DNA of 57,920 nucleotides from contig JBOZIK010000001.1 in NCBI GenBank assembly GCA_051453625.1, positions 82,317,934-82,375,853 of the forward strand. The letters run 5' to 3'. A model generated the notes under the pieces. That model was not told the origin of the DNA and did not search any database. It saw only the letters and a program-made list of their open reading frames with translations. Source of the DNA: Welwitschia mirabilis (taxonomy: Eukaryota > Gnetophyta > Gnetopsida > Welwitschiales). A program made the translations under genes and the position numbers. Below, in pieces: positions 55,896-57,920 of this stretch; the first letter of the stretch is position 1, and each line of letters begins with the position of its first letter.

Positions 55896-57920
55896 TTTCT
55901 CCATCCCTTAAAAAGTTTGATCCTCGAAACTTGAATAACAAAGCTTAATTCTTCACTACAATACATCTATTTTATATTTTTAAGTAGCTTCCACTTCTAT
56001 CTCTCTTAATTGTTGTACTAAAATTGAATTTATCTTACTTTAATAACATATAAAAATTATTCAATAACTTAAAATGTTATCCACATTCTTGCTAATCAAG
56101 ATCATGATGACACCAATAATCTCTTACATATAGAATAATCAAGCCTCTAGGAATTCTCCTCTTCCTCTATCCTTCACTTTGACTTTGTGGCGTAAGCTCC
56201 AAAAGTTGTAGTACATGAGTATATTAATTTAAAAAATTCTTTTCTTATACATGAACTTTCGATCTCTCCCGGTTTCTAAGGTTATAATGCTTACTTGATC
56301 ATGGAAAGTGTTATGAACTAGCATATCTTCATAAGAGGTTAGGACTATTTAGTTGCCTCTACAAAGGATTTATAAGAACATAGTTAAACATACTTACAAA
56401 TGGTTGAAAATAATTCAATTTTATAAGTCCAAATTTCTTGATGATATCCTTGCTTTAAACAAAACCCAAATAAACTTGAACTATTAATTCTAAATTTGAT
56501 AATTTTTCACTTCAAATTATTACATTACTAAAGATGTTATGTAGAAATTTCTCCATTCTAAGCTCATAAATTATAAGTCTATTCTATTCTACCCTCCTTT
56601 GGTATGAGCTTTTTCTAATGCCTCTCCAACATTTTTGCTTATATAATCTAGTTTTACTTGAGAAATATAAATGAAATATCACCTAATATTCTTGACCTTG
56701 TGATTATTTATACATCAATTATATTACTTCAAAGAAAGGAATTGCAATAAAATATTTTAATGAATTAGAGTAGGAAATAAGTGATTCTTTTAAGAATAAT
56801 AACATGATAGGAACCATCATATAAAAGAAGATAAAGATAACGTGAAGGAAGTTAACTCTGTCAAGCAAGATGATGGTACAAAGGTATTTAAAATATTGTT
56901 AAAATGCATAAAGTCTCCATATGGTGTATTAAGTTATCTTGTATTCATGGTAATTAGAGATTCAATTAAATTCACTAGAGACATTAGATTTATGGGTTAC
57001 ATTCCAAAGATGAGATTGACAAATAAACTAGTAGCTTTGAGTGTTGATAATATGTATATGTTAGTATACACTTTTATAATTATTCTAATGAAAAAATCTC
57101 TATGCTCTAGATACTTAGCCTTTTGGAGATTATGCCAATAGTTATGAGCTATGAATACAATGCAAAGCTTCATGACTCTCATCCATCCACATCCAACTTT
57201 ATTGGGATTTTAGATATGGAAATACTTAGAGTGAATCTTAATTATATTTTAATAAATAAATGCACAATGTTAAGCATGCATATGTTGAACAAAATTATAT
57301 ACATGTTTTACAATTTAAAGATTAGATCAAGGAGCACTTCCCCAAACCTAAATCTAATAGAAGTTTAGCTTAGTTTTCATGTCATGCTAAAACTACTGTA
57401 TATGTAAAAGAAAACACCTACTATAAAATAAACTTCACAAGAATCATCTAAATTTGTTTTGCCAAGATAAGCCAAAATATTAACCTATACTATCATTAAG
57501 TGATAGGTTAAAGTTATTAAGCAGAGCTATGTTGACATAAGAAATTACTCAATTTATAATAACAATTTCATAGGTGTTATTAGACATTAGTCATGAATCT
57601 CTACTTAATATGAGAGATTTGTAGCTATAGGTTTTGGTGTTTTTGAAGGAAAAGCAAGGATAAAGGCCTAACTAAAAGCACAAACTACGCAGGACTTGAG
57701 GGGAAGTATGTCCTTTGGAGGTATGGTAGATTTGCTAGAAGAAGTATATATTCCCTCGACTTATCATCATATGAATGTAATTGATTCTATAGGTAAGGGA
57801 AATAGGTATTTATAAACAATGAGTTTTGAGGCTAAGAAATAAGAATGATCCTAAAAATGAATTTATAGAAAAAGGAGTATTTTATATGATATAAGAAAAG
57901 AGAATCCAATTCACATAATA
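55896..57920 (-). pseudogene. Internal 3' end of element J: polypurine tract and integrase/chromodomain remnant
   Basis: On the minus strand aagggatggagaa (about 55909-55897) is the polypurine tract. Before it ttcaagtttcgaggatcaaa (55935-55916) corresponds to the conserved end of Tekay-type polyproteins (FEDxNF). Upstream, about 56010-55965 reads REIEVEAT then stop then KYKIDV, where the family has VEEATWEYEIDM, with Trp changed to a stop. Further right I cannot recognise integrase with confidence; 56300-57920 may be decayed pol or another insertion. Confidence 0.5.
56842..57141 (+). CDS. 99-codon ORF of unknown origin
   Basis: MKEVNSVKQDDGTKVFKILL... with GYIPKMRLTNKLVALSVDN reads like diverged protein rather than low-complexity sequence. 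It lies opposite to element J's strand. No family recognised; it is possibly a fragment of another transposon. Confidence 0.2.
   Translation: MKEVNSVKQDDGTKVFKILLKCIKSPYGVLSYLVFMVIRDSIKFTRDIRFMGYIPKMRLTNKLVALSVDNMYMLVYTFIIILMKKSLCSRYLAFWRLCQ

Noticed and set aside
1-57920. tRNA, rRNA or other structured RNA genes
   Set aside because: No convincing tRNA or rRNA sequence was seen; tRNA-like matches are the primer sites of retrotransposons.

Overview
The window looks like repeat-dominated DNA from a large plant genome. It is AT-rich and contains no recognisable intact protein-coding gene. Nearly everything that can be identified is a decayed, nested retrotransposon: Athila/Tat-type Ty3/gypsy, two chromovirus types (Reina-like and Tekay/Del-like), a SIRE/Maximus-like Ty1/copia gag, and an L1-type LINE. 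Old nested elements with in-frame stops at former Trp, Gln and Arg codons suggest a seed plant with slow repeat removal. A gymnosperm is possible, but nothing here proves it.

Layout. Positions 1-5695 hold the 3' part of element A (Athila/Tat-type gag, protease and 3' LTR, with the polymerase region missing). Positions 5696-26154 are an older host element E of the same broad class, in order: truncated 5' LTR, tRNA-Asp-type primer site, gag, protease, reverse transcriptase/RNase H, integrase, part of the 3' LTR. E is split by a 3.86-kb solo LTR (F, 10603-14459), by a gag-only copia-like element (C, 18337-23246), and by an antisense solo LTR of the C family (24098-25634). Element B (26155-36494), a longer relative of A, begins inside E's 3' LTR and keeps recognisable gag, PR, RT, RNase H and INT remnants. 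Element G (37243-40733) is a Reina-type chromovirus in which an internal deletion joins RT to the C-terminal chromodomain. Positions 41489-43480 carry a direct/inverted repeat unit, an antisense LTR-primer-site fragment and an antisense LINE fragment. Positions 44160-47350 form a CpG-richer, less decayed island with promoter-like motifs and short unassigned ORFs. This is the only part that looks like low-copy or genic DNA. From 47400 to the end the sequence is AT-rich again. It contains a possible LRR fragment and the 3' end of an antisense Tekay/Del-like element (J), with its LTR to the left of 55895 and its coding remnant to the right.

No working gene system is visible: all recognised coding regions are pseudogenes. 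I did not find a new biological system. The observations most worth following are the gag-only SIRE-like element, the 65-bp repeat array in the U3 of its solo LTR relative, the RT-chromodomain deletion junction, and a noncoding block conserved between A and B. The sequence also has assembly problems: several 100-N gaps lie between exact or near-exact duplicated flanks, so some apparent duplications are artefacts.
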